Of a DNA stretch of 33,922 nt, positions 33,425 through 33,922 are shown in pieces (within the stretch, counting starts at the first letter, position 1; the number at the start of each line of letters is the position of its first letter). The stretch is from an archaeon (GTDB lineage: Archaea > Thermoproteota > Thermoprotei_A > Marsarchaeales > Marsarchaeaceae): positions 1 through 33,922 of the forward strand of contig JAKAWJ010000020.1 of NCBI GenBank assembly GCA_021817005.1. Direction: 5' to 3'. The position numbers and the translations under genes were made by a program. Below the pieces are notes generated by a model. The model saw only the letters and a program-made list of their open reading frames with translations. It had not been told where the DNA came from and did no database searches.

Positions 33425-33922
33425 GTGACGCGGAAAGCAGTCGTGATAGTAAGGGATTGCCACTTTCCGGACGACCGCCTCTATCACGTTGACAGCCTTA
33501 CATGGTTGATTCGAGATGGTCGGACCGCAACCTTGGGGGTTACGTCGAGCCTTTGCTGGCTTGCCGGTGGTATCCGGACGATCTCTCTCAAGCCAGCTGG
33601 AACCAAGCTGCTAGCTGGGCAGAGCATTGGGTCAATTGAGGGACCGCGTCACTTCGATGTTGTAAGGACGCCACTGCCTGGCACAATATTAGAGCAGAAC
33701 GTTCGGCTCAATGCTGCACCCGAACTAGCTAATCATGACCCGTACGGCGACGGCTGGCTGATTCGACTTGGGGTTAACGAACTAGCATACGAAGGTGTTG
33801 AACTGCTCGAACCCGAAAAAGCCAGGATTAAGCTCGACGAAAAAATACGCCTGATGGGAATCAGGTGTTATTCGGCTTTTCCTGAAGTAGAAATGTACGA
33901 AATAGGGACAGAGTGCTCGTCA
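33425..33922 (+). CDS. GcvH-like protein lacking the lipoyl lysine (partial, runs off the window)
   Basis: A frame of at least 166 codons from GTG 33425 with no stop before the window end. It follows the glycine cleavage H-protein: FPDDRLYHVDSLTWL, ATLGVTSS, LLAGQSIGSIE, TPLPGTILEQN and LANHDPYGDGWLIRL. In H-proteins the segment ESVKA carries the lipoylated lysine a fixed distance before PVSG. With equal spacing and no gap, the aligned residue here is Arg75 (IEGPRHF), so it cannot be lipoylated there. The protein also extends past the usual 125-130 residues. It is probably an H-protein paralogue with another role. GTG is the first start after an in-frame TGA. Confidence 0.75.
   Translation, partial: MTRKAVVIVRDCHFPDDRLYHVDSLTWLIRDGRTATLGVTSSLCWLAGGIRTISLKPAGTKLLAGQSIGSIEGPRHFDVVRTPLPGTILEQNVRLNAAPELANHDPYGDGWLIRLGVNELAYEGVELLEPEKARIKLDEKIRLMGIRCYSAFPEVEMYEIGTECSS

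Noticed and set aside
1-33922. CRISPR arrays, insertion sequences, integrases or phage genes
   Set aside because: No direct-repeat array, transposase, integrase or phage structural protein was seen on either strand.

Overview
The window looks like chromosomal DNA of an archaeon. The evidence is a 20S proteasome beta/alpha pair, a eukaryote-type HMG-CoA synthase (mevalonate route to isoprenoid lipids), box-A-like TATA elements 25-40 bases before many starts with little or no leader, and very frequent TTG/GTG starts. GC content is intermediate. I cannot fix the phylum: Thermoplasmatota or a Nitrososphaeria/Thermoproteota lineage would both fit. I found no rRNA, tRNA, CRISPR array, insertion sequence or phage gene, so this reads as core metabolism with a few odd genes.

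Layout. 0.1-2.3 kb: a zinc alcohol/polyol dehydrogenase divergent from a dienelactone-hydrolase-like gene that overlaps a RimI-type acetyltransferase. 2.5-6.0 kb: a tightly overlapping fixC-fixX-etfB-etfA operon, a membrane-linked and probably bifurcating electron-transfer flavoprotein system. 6.1-9.2 kb: a winged-helix protein, proteasome beta and alpha, and a four-CBS protein ending in a domain like ribosome hibernation factor HPF/RaiA. 9.2-11.0 kb (minus): malic enzyme followed by an acetyltransferase. 11.2-13.2 kb: MFS transporter and a convergent HAD hydrolase. 13.2-15.9 kb: a structured gene-free stretch, an AbiEii-like nucleotidyltransferase-fold protein and a DegT aminotransferase. 16.1-21.5 kb: malate dehydrogenase (minus) and a 1359-residue MMPL/RND-type membrane protein with a giant, sequon-rich outer loop. 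21.7-25.2 kb: HMG-CoA synthase, chorismate synthase (minus) and a free-standing Lon substrate-binding domain protein. 25.3-28.1 kb (minus): glycosyltransferase, hemC, hemB. 28.3-33.9 kb: Nudix hydrolase, IMP dehydrogenase (minus), a small unknown protein, a ClC protein with CBS domains, an unknown minus-strand gene apparently split by a frame change, and the start of a GcvH-like gene that runs off the window.

How the genes fit together. Malic enzyme, malate dehydrogenase and the FixCX-EtfAB system handle C4 carbon and reducing equivalents. hemB/hemC, aroC, guaB and HMG-CoA synthase are anabolic. The proteasome, the Lon-domain protein and the CBS-HPF-like protein concern protein turnover and translation economy. 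The best leads are the free-standing Lon-N protein, the CBS/HPF fusion, the proteasome alpha subunit with an altered gate motif, the GcvH-like protein without its lipoyl lysine, the heavily sequoned MMPL protein, and the possible split gene near 33.2 kb.
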